Part shown: positions 11,039 through 23,256 of the stretch, piece after piece
Numbering within the stretch: position 1 is the first letter of the stretch
Layout of the letters: each line of letters begins with the position of its first letter
Assembly: GCA_036872755.1 (NCBI GenBank)
Contig: JAVHNS010000001.1
Location: 2,666,001-2,730,000, forward strand
DNA from: Orbilia blumenaviensis
Lineage: Eukaryota; Ascomycota; Orbiliomycetes; Orbiliales; Orbiliaceae
Direction: 5' to 3'
DNA length: 64,000 nucleotides
The notes under the pieces: generated by a model
The model's database searches: none
Seen by the model: the letters and a program-made list of their open reading frames with translations, nothing else
What the model was told of the DNA's origin: nothing
Position numbers and translations under genes: made by a program

Positions 11039-12792
11039 ATGTCGCTGAAGGTGCTGCTTTCGCAGCCAATCTTGTTCGTCCCAGAATCGACCACACAAAC
11101 AACACACGCGCCTGGCGCCTCTGTGTCTGTCCCTGTGCCCCCCCGATTCTCCCCGGACTCTGAGCAGAAGTGCGTGTCTGCTCTGTCGAGTCTTCTCTCG
11201 ACTTTTCAAGAAAGTCGGGCTTCGGCCACTGCGCTGTCGAGCCCGCTTTCGAGCGCGAAAAGTCTCTCTCCCCCTCGCACTCCTGTGCGTGCCCCCTCCA
11301 GTGAGGCATCGGCCATTGCGCTGTCGAGCCCACTGTCCAGTCTGAGGAGTATTACTCCTCCAGTTTCCCCAGTCCCCGTAAGACGGTCACCGGCCATTGC
11401 GCTGTCGGGACCGCAGGGTAAGGCTAATGCTTCGACGGTTAGGGCCCCGTCGTCTCAATCGTCCGCTTCTGCCTCTTCGACTTCGACATTTTTGTCGTCG
11501 TCGTCGGCTGGAAGAAGTGGTTCGTATGAGACTTCGCCGTCCGTACCGAAGAAGCGGGATTATGAGGCCACTGCGCTGTCTCAGTCCCATGACGGGGAAA
11601 GGGCCGCCAAGAGACGTAAGGTCTCTTTGGACGCCCGGGAGGGGATCCCTGACGTAAGTACTTCCTCCTTCCCTCCAATTTGATACCATTCATTTTGTAA
11701 AATATACAACAAAGTCACTGACAATTACTTTGCAATATATAGCCGGCAATCCAAGCCAGAGGATTTAAGAATTCGTCTGGTGTGCATTGCTACCGCAATG
11801 CCAGTTTGCAGGCTCTGGGTCATATCCCCGCCTTCCGAGAAAAGATTCGGAAGCACAAGTGTAAGTCGAACGGCCCACCCCTCTTTTTACCTCGTATCAG
11901 GAAGGGGGAACAGGACTAACACTAGATTAGGTAGCCGTGCCGGATGCATAGCTTGTGTTCTCCGTGTGGCTTTCCGCGAGCATTTCGCTCGCCACGGTGC
12001 AAGGCTCCCTTCCCACGAACCGAGGGGACTACAGGCTATTTCGCGGTCTCTGGGCCCGAAGTTCGCCGAAGGGCGCCAACAGGAGGACGCCCAGGAGTAC
12101 ATCGGGCTGCTTTTGGACCGGTTGGCAGAACGGTGTGACCCGGGGTATGTACATTCTCTACTTGCTTTCGTTTTTATAATTAAAAGTGACATGCAAACTG
12201 ACTCTTCTTCTTCGTATCATTTAGAAGCTCTATTAAGAGAGCTATCCCCAAGATCTTCGGGGCATCGAAGATCTCAGAGGTCGAGTGCGTGGCCTGCGAA
12301 AAGGTCACTACGTCCAAGAGCACTGACGACTTGCTCGTCATGCTCAATCTGCCACAGGGGCAGAAGCGACAGAGGATTTCCCTCGAGGATTGCCTCGAGG
12401 AGTACACTAAGGAGGAGGTTATCAGGGATTATAGGTGTGAGGCGTGTAGATGCTGTGGGATCAAGAAGAGGGTCAGATTTACAACCCCTCCCAAGGTTGC
12501 ATTGATGGCTCTCAGCCGGTTCGACTTTATGGGTCGAAGGGACAATCGTGAGGTGTCCTTCCCAGAAAAGTTGAACTGGAACAGCTACACGAAGGGGTGG
12601 ACTGGGTCGAGTGAGCTGACGGCTGTTATTAGCCATGTATCAACCAAGGCATCATCTGGTCATTACACTGCGTTTCTTAACGCTGGTGGTGGTCAGTGGC
12701 TTCAGTATGACGACGGGCGGGTCTCGACGTGTAGGAGCCCTACAAAGTCTCAGTTATCAAGAGCGTACCTTCTCTTATACTCGCAGCTTTGA
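11039..12792 (+). CDS. Ubiquitin-specific protease (peptidase C19, USP36/42-like) with hairpin-encoded N-terminus
   Basis: Cysteine protease that removes ubiquitin from proteins. Exons 11039..11653, 11743..11860, 11931..12144 and 12225..12792 total 1,515 nt (504 aa). Residues 1-205 (exon 1) are low-complexity S/P/A sequence with four repeats of A-[I/T]-A-L-S, each encoded by a stem-loop element. The catalytic domain starts at GFKNSSGVHCYRNASLQAL (Cys box, catalytic C in HCYRN), then QQEDAQEYIGLLLDRL, a zinc finger made of CVAC and CEACRCC, KVALMALSRFDF, and the His box SGHYTAFL with QWLQYDDGRVS. The catalytic Cys and His and the conserved box residues are all visible, so it is probably active. 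The Cys box is less canonical than GLxNxGNTCYxN. It ends LLLYSQL, as USP domains do. The hairpin array begins 50-60 bp after the stop. Confidence 0.9.
11208..11592 (+). repeat. Four covarying stem-loop elements inside exon 1 of the ubiquitin protease
   Basis: Copies of the downstream array element with cores at 11224, 11311, 11392 and 11566. Distances are 87, 81 and 174 bp, all multiples of three, so all four are read in one frame. Loops are CA[C/T]TGCGCT. Each has its own complementary arms: copy 1 CGGGC..CGGC/GTCG..GCCCG; copy 2 CAGTG, GGC, TCGGC against GTCGA, GCC, CACTG; copy 3 CGGTC and CCGGC against GTCGG and GACCG, with one bulged A; copy 4 GGGA, TGAGGC against GTCTCA, TCCC. Because stem sequences differ but pairing is kept, structure rather than sequence appears to be selected, even within a coding exon. 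Confidence 0.85.
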
Positions 12793-12845
12793 GGCACCCG
12801 CGCGGAGAGACTAACTGTTGCTCTGCTTGCAGTTGTTCGCTTTTA

Positions 12846-15064
12846 TCAGTCGGAGTCCGGCCATTGCGCTGTCGGAACCGTCCGTTTCTCCCCGTAAGTC
12901 AGAGCTTGGTCATTGCGCTATCGAGCCTGCAGGGTATGTCTCGAACCCTCCCAGTAAGACGGGGTCTGGTCATTGCGCTATCAGAACCCGCGGGGACCCT
13001 TCCTCACACCTATTGCATCTGCCATGCATGCCCCGTAAGACGGAGTCCGGCCATTGCGCTGTCGGAACCGCAGGGCTTCCAATTTCTCCCATAAGTCACG
13101 GCTTGGTCATTGCGCTATCGAGCCTGCAGGGATTCCCTGATCTCCCCGTAAGTCGGAATCTGGTCATTGCGCTATCAGTACCCGCTGGGTTCGTAAGTCG
13201 ACGTCCGGTCATCGCGCTATCGGCATCGCAGACTTCTTTATTATGTTGTCGTCCCCGTAAGACGGAGCCTGGTCATTGCGCTATCAGCACCCGCTGGGTT
13301 TAGTACTCCTCCCCATAAGACGAAGCTCGGCCATTGCGCTGTCGAGATCGCAGGGTCCATTCACTTTGCACACGCACGTTTAAGCTGGTCATTGCGCTAC
13401 CAGCTCTGCAAAGTCGCTTCTGCCCCTCAATCCTACATCTACCCGAGTTACGAGATTGCCGTCCGTTTATTCAGTCAGTCCCGTAAGTCGAAGCTCGGCC
13501 ATTGCGCTGTCGAGATCGCTGGGTTCATAAACTGGAAGCTGGCCATTGCGCTGTCAGTTCCTTGTTATCTCGTTTGCCAGAAGACGAAGTCCGGCCATTG
13601 CGCTGTCGTTCTCGCCGGCATTCCAACCTCGTACTCATGGTAGATCAGTGGCTGGTCATTGCGCTATCAGCCCAGTTGGATTGCCCTAAGCCCGGTGTCC
13701 CGTCCTCATATCCGTAAGCTGGAGTCTGGCCATTGCGCTGTCAGAACAGCTGGATCTCGCCACGCCTTTATTCTCCAAGGAACCCATGTCTGGCCATTGC
13801 GCTGTCGGTCTTGTAGGGTTCCCCGCCACCTGCTATCTCGTCTATCCGTAAGCCGGAGTTTGGCCATTGCGCTGTCAAAACCGCCGGATCCCTTCCACCT
13901 GTTATTTCGCCTATCCGTAAGACGGAGTCTAGCCATTGCGCTGTTAGAACCGCAGGATCCGTTCAGTCTTTACCGCCTGTGTCTGGCCATTGCGCTGTCA
14001 GTCTTGTAGGGTCTCTTCTCGTCCGCTTTTCTCGTTCTTCCATAAGCCGGAATCTAGCCATTGCGCTGTTAGAACCGCAGGATCCGTTGTCTCACCTTCC
14101 GCATAACCCGTGTCTGGCCATCGCGCTGTCAGTCTTGTAGGGTTAACTTCCGCCTCGTTCGATCGCCCTCCATCCTTAAGTCGAAGTTCGGCCATTGTGC
14201 TGTCGTTCTCGCGGAATCCGTTGTCGCGCTACTCCCCGTAAATCGGCGTCTGGTCATTGCGCTATCAGAACCGTGGGTCCCATCCACTATCGATCGCCTC
14301 TTCTTAAGCCTGAGTTCAGACATTACGCTGTTGAGCTCGCAGCTTGTCTCGCCCCCCCGTAAGTCAGAATCTGGCCATTGCGCTGTCAGTACCTGCAGGG
14401 CTACCGTTCTTTCATATAGAGTATTGTTCTCCTATAAGACGGAGTCTGGCCATTGCGCTGTCAGAACCGCCGGGTCGTCTCTATATTCCAGTTACCGTTC
14501 CCATAAGTCGTACCAGCCATTGCGCTGTTGGTCACGCAGGGTTCCATTCCCGTTGTTCCCAAGACTTTGTAGATGCCCCTACAATGTTATTCGCCCGTAA
14601 GACGGAGTCTGACCATTGCTCTGTCAGCACCCGCAGGGCTGTCGTTAGTTGTGCAGCATACCTTCCTTCCACCCTGTAAGACGGGGTCTGGCCATTGCGC
14701 TGTCAGCACCCGCAGGGTCGTCGTCAGTTGTCCAGAGAGAGTCGTTGTCCACCCATAAGACGGGGTCTGGCCATTGCGCTGTCAGCACCCGCAGGGTTAC
14801 CGTTACGTCGTTGCCATAAGTCGAACCCCGGCCATTGCGCAGTCGGGGTTGCAGGCATTGTCGTTCGAAAGTCCGGCCATCGTGCTGTCGGTCCCCTCAA
14901 GGCTTCCCGTTACCGAGATCCTTTCCTCACGCGCCGAATGCTGGTCATTGCGCTATCAGCATGGCAAGGTCACTCCTCATTACGTCAACGTCTACAATCC
15001 CGCAACGTCAATTTGCCCATAAGACGGAGTTCCGGTCATGGCGCTATCGTGCTCGCTGGGTTCC
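12846..15064 (+). repeat. Array of 34 directly oriented stem-loop elements with invariant loop and covarying stems
   Basis: Core consensus GGYCATTGCGCTRTC. Core starts: 12859, 12908, 12968, 13049, 13105, 13162, 13207, 13271, 13329, 13387, 13497, 13541, 13593, 13654, 13728, 13792, 13862, 13931, 13985, 14056, 14116, 14190, 14252, 14318, 14373, 14448, 14515, 14611, 14690, 14769, 14830, 14875, 14943, 15034 (spacing 44-110, mean about 66 bp). Core position 3/13 is C/G in 22 copies and T/A in 11; one copy (14318) mismatches. Position 1/15 is G/C in 30 and A/T in 4. The inner stem has about 6 bp around a 9-nt loop, then an AG/A internal loop, then an outer 3-bp helix seen as CGG/CCG, CGA/TCG, CAG/CTG, CTG/CAG or CGT/ACG. 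A conserved YRTAAG precedes and GCAGGG-like sequence follows. Spacers are mostly unique and pyrimidine-rich. Reading frame is not kept, so it is not coding. Confidence 0.9.
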
Positions 15065-15120
15065 TCCTCACCGCCATCCCTCACTTTGGTCACCTTCCAC
15101 GGCCTCCGCTGTTTTTAACG

Positions 15121-15719
15121 ATGTCGCAGATATGGGATCTTTACAGTTCTGGTCACGGTTATGCCATGCGTACGCATTTAGCCCCTGGAACCCGTTGAGA
15201 GAACAATAATCTGAATGAGAGTGTATTTTTTTCGCTCTTGACCTTGAAATCTTGTTATCTACGAAGGCAACCAACCGCATACGATCATCTCACGCAATCC
15301 GAACGCTCTTGGGAGAGAAAAACGAGCTGCTTGCCATATTTGAGCTTATACAAGGAGAAAGAATCATCACCGATGAAGAGTCACCGTCGTCGTTTCTCGC
15401 ATTCCAGGTTTTTACGCTTTAGAGCATTCATAAATATCTGGAATTTCGAGATAGACAGAGAATCCACACATGAATGGTATATCAGCTTTCTGGCGAAGCT
15501 GACGAGCGGAGAACAAGAAAACGAGCATTTTCCATCGAACCCGAAAGGCCAGCTACTGCTGCATCCGGGATATCCTCGAAGACGGAAAAGGAAGAACAAA
15601 GTCTGGACTGTCCTACATCCTCACTCACAACGAGAGAACCTACTCTCGATCTTCACCAGACAGAACCGCTCGAACGTGGGAGAACCAATGAACGTCCGAT
15701 GACAAAAAAAACTTGCTAG
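15121..15719 (+). CDS. Small hypothetical protein (tentative three-exon model)
   Basis: Not recognised. A model with exons 15121..15169, 15220..15407 and 15486..15719 gives 471 nt (156 aa): MSQIWDLYSSGHGYAM, then a helical-looking segment (SSHAIRTLLGEKNELLAIFELI), then a charged tail with RRTRKRAFSIEPERP ending TKKTC. The last junction keeps frame between SSFLAFQ and LSGEADERR. The second and third exons look coding by composition; the first exon and first intron are weaker and partly chosen to keep frame. It starts about 60 bp after the last hairpin, so it could instead be a distal part of the upstream transcript unit or a chance reading. Confidence 0.35.
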
Positions 15720-16600
15720 TTTTACATCGCCGTCCATTGCCACCGGTGCATTCGCACCGAGTCAGCCAGGTGCCACATCCCTACCTACCTACATATATAT
15801 ACATATATTACAAGTGCATACATCACATTCAGCACTTTAAGTCTTGTTTTTTATTCCATATAGAAGCATCAGCAGGTAGAGCAGATGTATAAAGAACGGG
15901 GAGCCTCTAGCACCCGCTTTTGACGTGTTTTTCCCTTCTTGTTTCCTTGTTTTTTTCTGTATTTTGCCATCATGATACCCTGTATATACATGCATACATA
16001 TCGTTTTTTAGCTTCGTTTTTGTTTCTCTTTATATTGTTACCAGCGGGTTAACATTTTTTATGACCGTTATGAATATAATGACATGCTCTTTTTCCTTTC
16101 CTTTTTTTAAAAATTTCACTAGCTTTATGCATCAGTACTTTACAATTTCTGCTTTTTGGGAGGTGGTTGTATAGACGCATAGCGCTGGGTGGGTAGACGG
16201 GGTTTATACATTGTACGATAATAATAAAAAAATTCCATGATCCAGTCGAAGTATACTTTCTAGCAAACGCCATCTAGTAGAAGAATAGCGTATTCTACGA
16301 ATCATAAACTCAAGGGCATCATCAAAACCAATCATATCACAAAGACCAAAACTATTTCGAAGGCATTATTTCTTTCTTTCTTAACTTCTCTCTCTGTTTC
16401 TCTCTCTGTTTCTCTCTCTCTCTCGTAATTTTTTTTCTATAAGCCCCTTAACGAAACAAAAAAAAAAACCGGAGGGTTGTTATGAACAAGGATGTTATTT
16501 GGGGGAAGGCGGATAGTTTTTATACAGAAAAAAAAGGAGGTTTTTAGTAAGCTATCAACATGGTAGGTAGTAGTAAAATGGTTTTTTTTTATATAGGAGT
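15720..16600. other. Intergenic, AT-rich, no gene seen
   Basis: An 880-bp gap between the small hypothetical gene (+) and atp2 (-), which converge here. It contains TACATA-type repeats (about 15785-15810), a TCTC-rich tract (about 16385-16425) and A/T tracts. It should hold both 3' ends. Confidence 0.4.
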
Positions 16601-18942
<2,342 letters not shown>

Positions 18943-19529
18943 TGTGCCTATGCTTCGAAAGGATGGACTGAGAAGGAAAAGAGGAAGCCCTCAGTAAAGG
19001 ACTCCAATGGTTATGGTGGTGGTGCGGTGATGAGGTAGATAGATGTGGGAGGGGTGCAGCAACGTGGAATAAAAATCGAAACCCATCCGCCAACCTCGGG
19101 AAAATTTTGCTGAGAGGCCTTGACGACAGACAACACAAACACGATAACGGCAGCTGGGGTCCTTATTTCCAGTTCACAGACTCTCCGATCTCTTACGATA
19201 ACTTCGGATTTTACGGAATCATAGTCATGGTCATTATCTATGCTAATATTATCACCTCGAGGATATCACGGGCGGATGAAGAATCTCAATGATAATCAAT
19301 TGCGTGGTACTTTTATTCGGATTAAAGAAAAGGAAAGAAAGAAAACAGCTGCTGGCTTGTAAAGGAAAAAAAATGAGGTCATATCTACTACACAAATAGT
19401 CAAAGCAAAGCAAAGTACTTCCGTTCCGACCCAAATACAATTCGAATTCACGGCATTCCTATCGTTCAAAACAGACATATCCAATTTTTCATGCTTTCAA
19501 AAGACCTTCCAAAACATACAGAAAACAGT
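18943..19529. other. Intergenic: atp2 upstream region and glc3 3' side
   Basis: A 587-bp gap between two minus-strand genes. A GGTGGT-rich patch lies just upstream of atp2 (about 19010-19035). No gene recognised. Confidence 0.4.
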
Positions 19530-22248
19530 TTAATCAACCTTAGCGAGCACAAGGGCTGTGCGTGTGGGAACTAGAGTTGTGGTAATTTCTGTTAGTCCCA
19601 AAAAAAACTCGCTCTTCCATTTCCCCGGCTGGGGCGAATGAGGAGGGGTCAACTTACTATAGACTTGCAAGAAATTCGACCTATCGTTCCACCTGAAATC
19701 TGTGGTGAAGAACTCTCCATTCTCGTCGATTCTCTCAAAACCGCCGAACAATTTACTATCAGAGCTCAGGATGACCTTGTACTTGCCAGCAAGTTCCACA
19801 CCAATTCTGTAGTCTGGGAAGCTGTTTGTGGGGTGGAAGTTGAAAACGAAGATCAAGTTAGCTCGCTCAAAGACGATAATCTTGTCTCCCTCGTGCTTCA
19901 GGCTGATGTAGGCCTGTGGTGCACTGAGCCAATTGTATTTCTCCTCGAGATTTTGCATGGCAGCATCAAATTCGTTCAAGTACTTGTAACGGAGCAAAGG
20001 GTCATCCAAGATGTTCCATTGTCTCCTGGCGTACCAGAATGAATTACCATTTCCTTCTCTCGGGAAGTCGAGCCACTCAGGATGGCCGAATTCATTTCCT
20101 GTGAATTTAGTTAATAGGCGCGTAATATGCTAGAAATTGAGCCACACACGTACCTTCAAAGTTCAGGTATCCTTCACCGCCCAATCCGTGTGTGACCAAC
20201 CGGATCAACTTGTGAAGCTCAAGGCCTCTTTGAATCTTCGGTGTCAGTTCTGTTAGATCGGACATGTTGGTATACATTTGTTCATTGCAGAGCCACATCA
20301 TGAGTGTCTTGTCTCCGACCAAACTATATTGGCAGCGTTAGTAAGGTATCCCGCAAAAAGATCAACGATAATATCAACTTACGCTTGATCGTGGCTCTCA
20401 GCATAAGCAATAGTCTTCTCTCCGTGACGTCTGTTAGTCAATGTGAAGCAAACATTGCCGATATCCCAGTCATCATCTTTCTGTTCCTTCAACATCTTAA
20501 TCCACATGTCAGGAATGGCCATTGCCAGTCTGTAGTCGAACCCAACTCCACCGAGTGAGAGTGGGAGACATAGACCGGGCATGCCGGACACATCCTCAGC
20601 AATAGAAATGACCTGGTCTTTGTAAACCTGATGCAACATTTCATTGGCCTGTATTCGCAAGATCGTTAGGAACCATAAAATAGCAGCTGGGTTTTCGAGA
20701 TGTGATACTCACCAACATCAAGTAGACAACACCTTCGTCGTCAACGCTGGGTCCGAAGTATTCATGGTATCCACCAGAAAATCCACTAGTAAATCTGCTT
20801 AGCTGGTGCATTTCCCTGTGAAGCAAATATCGCTGTACTTACGTTCCAATACCATGGTGGATGTAGAGCATGCTGGTAACACCATCAAATCTGAAACCGT
20901 CAAACTGGTATTCCTCCATGTAGAATCGAAGATTGGACAACAGGAAACGCAAGACTTCATGGTTCCCGTAGTTGAACAGCCTAGAATCCCACAGGTCGTG
21001 CCTTCCCTTACCCCCACTATGGAAGTAAAGGTGGTCGGTCCCGTCGAACATGTTCAGACCGTCAAGGACATTATTTGACGCATGCGAGTGAACAACATCA
21101 AGAAGAACTGTGATACCCAGACCATGGGCAGTATCAATGAGCTCCTTGAGCTCGTCTGGTGTACCATAACGGCTGGAAGCAGCAAAGAAGGAGTTGATCT
21201 GATAACCAAAGGAAGCATAGTAGGCATGCTCCATGATGGCCATCAATTGGATGACATTGTAGCCGAGCTTCTTAATTCTCGGCAGAATGTCTCTTGTGAA
21301 CTCAACATAAGTACCAACTTTAGGGTCTTTTGTGCTGATACCAACGTGAGCCTCATAGATACGAACCGAAGTTGGCTTCTTCGGGCGGGGGTTCTTGAAC
21401 TGGTATGGGTTTGGTGGGTTCCAGAATCGACCGTCGTACTCAGATTTGACGGACAACTCCTGGGTCACTCTTGTGATCCAAGCGGGGACTCTGTGGATCC
21501 ACTCATGCTGGCCATCTTTTGTGATTCTCATAACAAGCTATTGATATGACACAAGTATTAGCACAAAGTTTCGAATGGGTCCACATGAACCACGCAAAAT
21601 GCCAACCGGAATATTTGGGTAGTACGAACCTTAACCTTGGCATCATGAGCGATGACGGGCTTTCCATCTTTGGCGGGAAGAGTCAATTCCCAGACACCGA
21701 ACGGGTCTCTTGTCATGGGATAATCGCCCTGGTCCCAATTGTGGTCCCACCCATTTCCAACGATTAAATGTGCTGTTTCGGCATTGGGAGCCCATTCTCT
21801 GTATGTGATATCACCGTTTTTCAACACGTTGAATCCGAAGCGTTCGTATCCCTAACACGCGCGATTTACGATAAGAAGTTAGAACAATTGCCACAACGAG
21901 ACAGAAAAAAAAGAAAAGAAAAGAAAAGATAAAGGAAAAAAGAAAAAGAGAGAAAAAAAGAGAGAGATATTGTGGATAGTTGGGAAAAGTAATTACCCTC
22001 GAGAACTTCTCAAGACCGCCTTCTGTATCATTGATCTTTTTGATCCATTGCTGTGCAACATCATAACGGTATTTGATGTTTCCCTTCCATGGTGTCAGCC
22101 AAGGATCTAGACCGACAATGCCGGTGCCTGGCTCTAACTCTTCAGCTGGTGGAGGAGGTGGTGGTGGTTCCGTGACGGTTTCGGTCACGTTCTTTTTAGT
22201 AACGGTCTCAGGAACGACCTGAGCAGCTGGAGCTACTGCGGCAGCCAT
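19530..22248 (-). CDS. glc3: 1,4-alpha-glucan (glycogen) branching enzyme
   Basis: Cytosolic GH13 enzyme that introduces alpha-1,6 branches in glycogen. A multi-exon gene: the start is [14 protein letters not shown] with a poly-proline run, followed by [16 protein letters not shown] and the CBM48 block [17 protein letters not shown]. The GH13 core shows [25 protein letters not shown], the nucleophile region [22 protein letters not shown] (acid/base and fold) and the C-terminal beta domain ending [12 protein letters not shown] final intron (about 19589-19656) joins NFLQVY to KITTTLVP. Introns are 50-150 bp. The longest one, near 21856-21995, has an A/G-rich tract. All catalytic blocks look intact. 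Confidence 0.96.
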
Positions 22249-23256
22249 TGTGTCTTTCTTTTCTTAATTAAAAGTCTTCTTTCCGTGATGGTTTAGCAAC
22301 GAAAAATGATGGGATTAAAACGATAGCTTTTTCTTTGGTTCTTTCACTTTTTTTTCTTTCTGTTTTCCTTTGATGGATAGATGGATGGATGGATTATTTT
22401 GATGAGGAGAAGAGGAATGAGCTGGCGGATGGACTGGATGGAATCAGAGCTGGATCCAAAGAGGGGTGGTGGCGATTTGAGAGAAATACTTATAGCTAAC
22501 TACGAGCAGGGTCCAGAGCAGAGGCCTGTAACTGCTGCGTTGTCGCGGGAATATTTCACAACTGGAATGACGAGTGTCGAGAGGAGGGGCAGCTTGCATG
22601 CAGAGAGGGGTAGTTTTATATGTGATATGAATGCAATGGAATAACCTCGAAAGAAAATCGTGCATATGCGAAGCAGGTGGACGTGTTCTTATTGATAGAT
22701 GATTCCGAAGAAACTCCTTCCCAACCTCGGGTTTACAGCTTTGCAATTGAGGTTAATTCTCGCAATCTTAATCTCACAGAGAGGATGGAGCACGTTTTGA
22801 AGGCGTCCCAACGAAGGCCCTTTCGCCTCCCTCGCCTGTACTCTCGGGGCTTGGCGGTGGTTTGTTGAAATCCGATACGTCATAACTACTACTGGTCTAG
22901 CTTGGTCCTCGTCCTACGCTGATACTTGACTCCTACGGCCGTTTTTTTTCTTATCGGGTTATAACTCAGCTGTTATTGGGCCCCCGCCAAGGCCCTGTGC
23001 AATGTTCTGCATATGCGCGAGCTCTTGTCTCGTCCCATTCCACTGCAGCCCATAAGCCCACAGCCAGCCGTGCTCCAATAATATCTATCTTTATTATCTT
23101 TGCACTGCTTTTTTTGACAAAAAAAAATATTTTAAATTTAAATGCAGAATATATGCAATATTGCAAACGCACTTCTACGTAGACGACAGAGTATATTCTC
23201 GATTGTTCTATTCCTGCGAGGGCCTGCATTGCATTGAATTCTTCACCACTTTTTAA
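22249..23256. other. Intergenic: glc3 upstream region, no gene seen
   Basis: A 1,008-bp gap. A short GATG/GATA tetranucleotide run lies at about 22374-22394. The remaining open frames are short and unrecognisable. It holds the glc3 promoter and the cog6 3' end. Confidence 0.4.

Noticed and set aside
12846..15064. CRISPR array (repeats separated by unique spacers)
   Set aside because: Repeats are not identical, spacer length varies from about 15 to 80 bp, the genome is eukaryotic, no cas genes are present, and divergence follows compensatory pairing.
12891..15064. Each element as a 40-nt intron (GTAAG ... CAG)
   Set aside because: About half the copies have ATAAG instead of GTAAG, some lack both ends, and 40 nt is too short for fungal introns; exonic copies are translated in frame.
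12789..15209. Long open frames across the hairpin array as a repeat protein
   Set aside because: Each frame is interrupted and the repeats occur in all three frames; the open frames arise because the element itself lacks stop codons.
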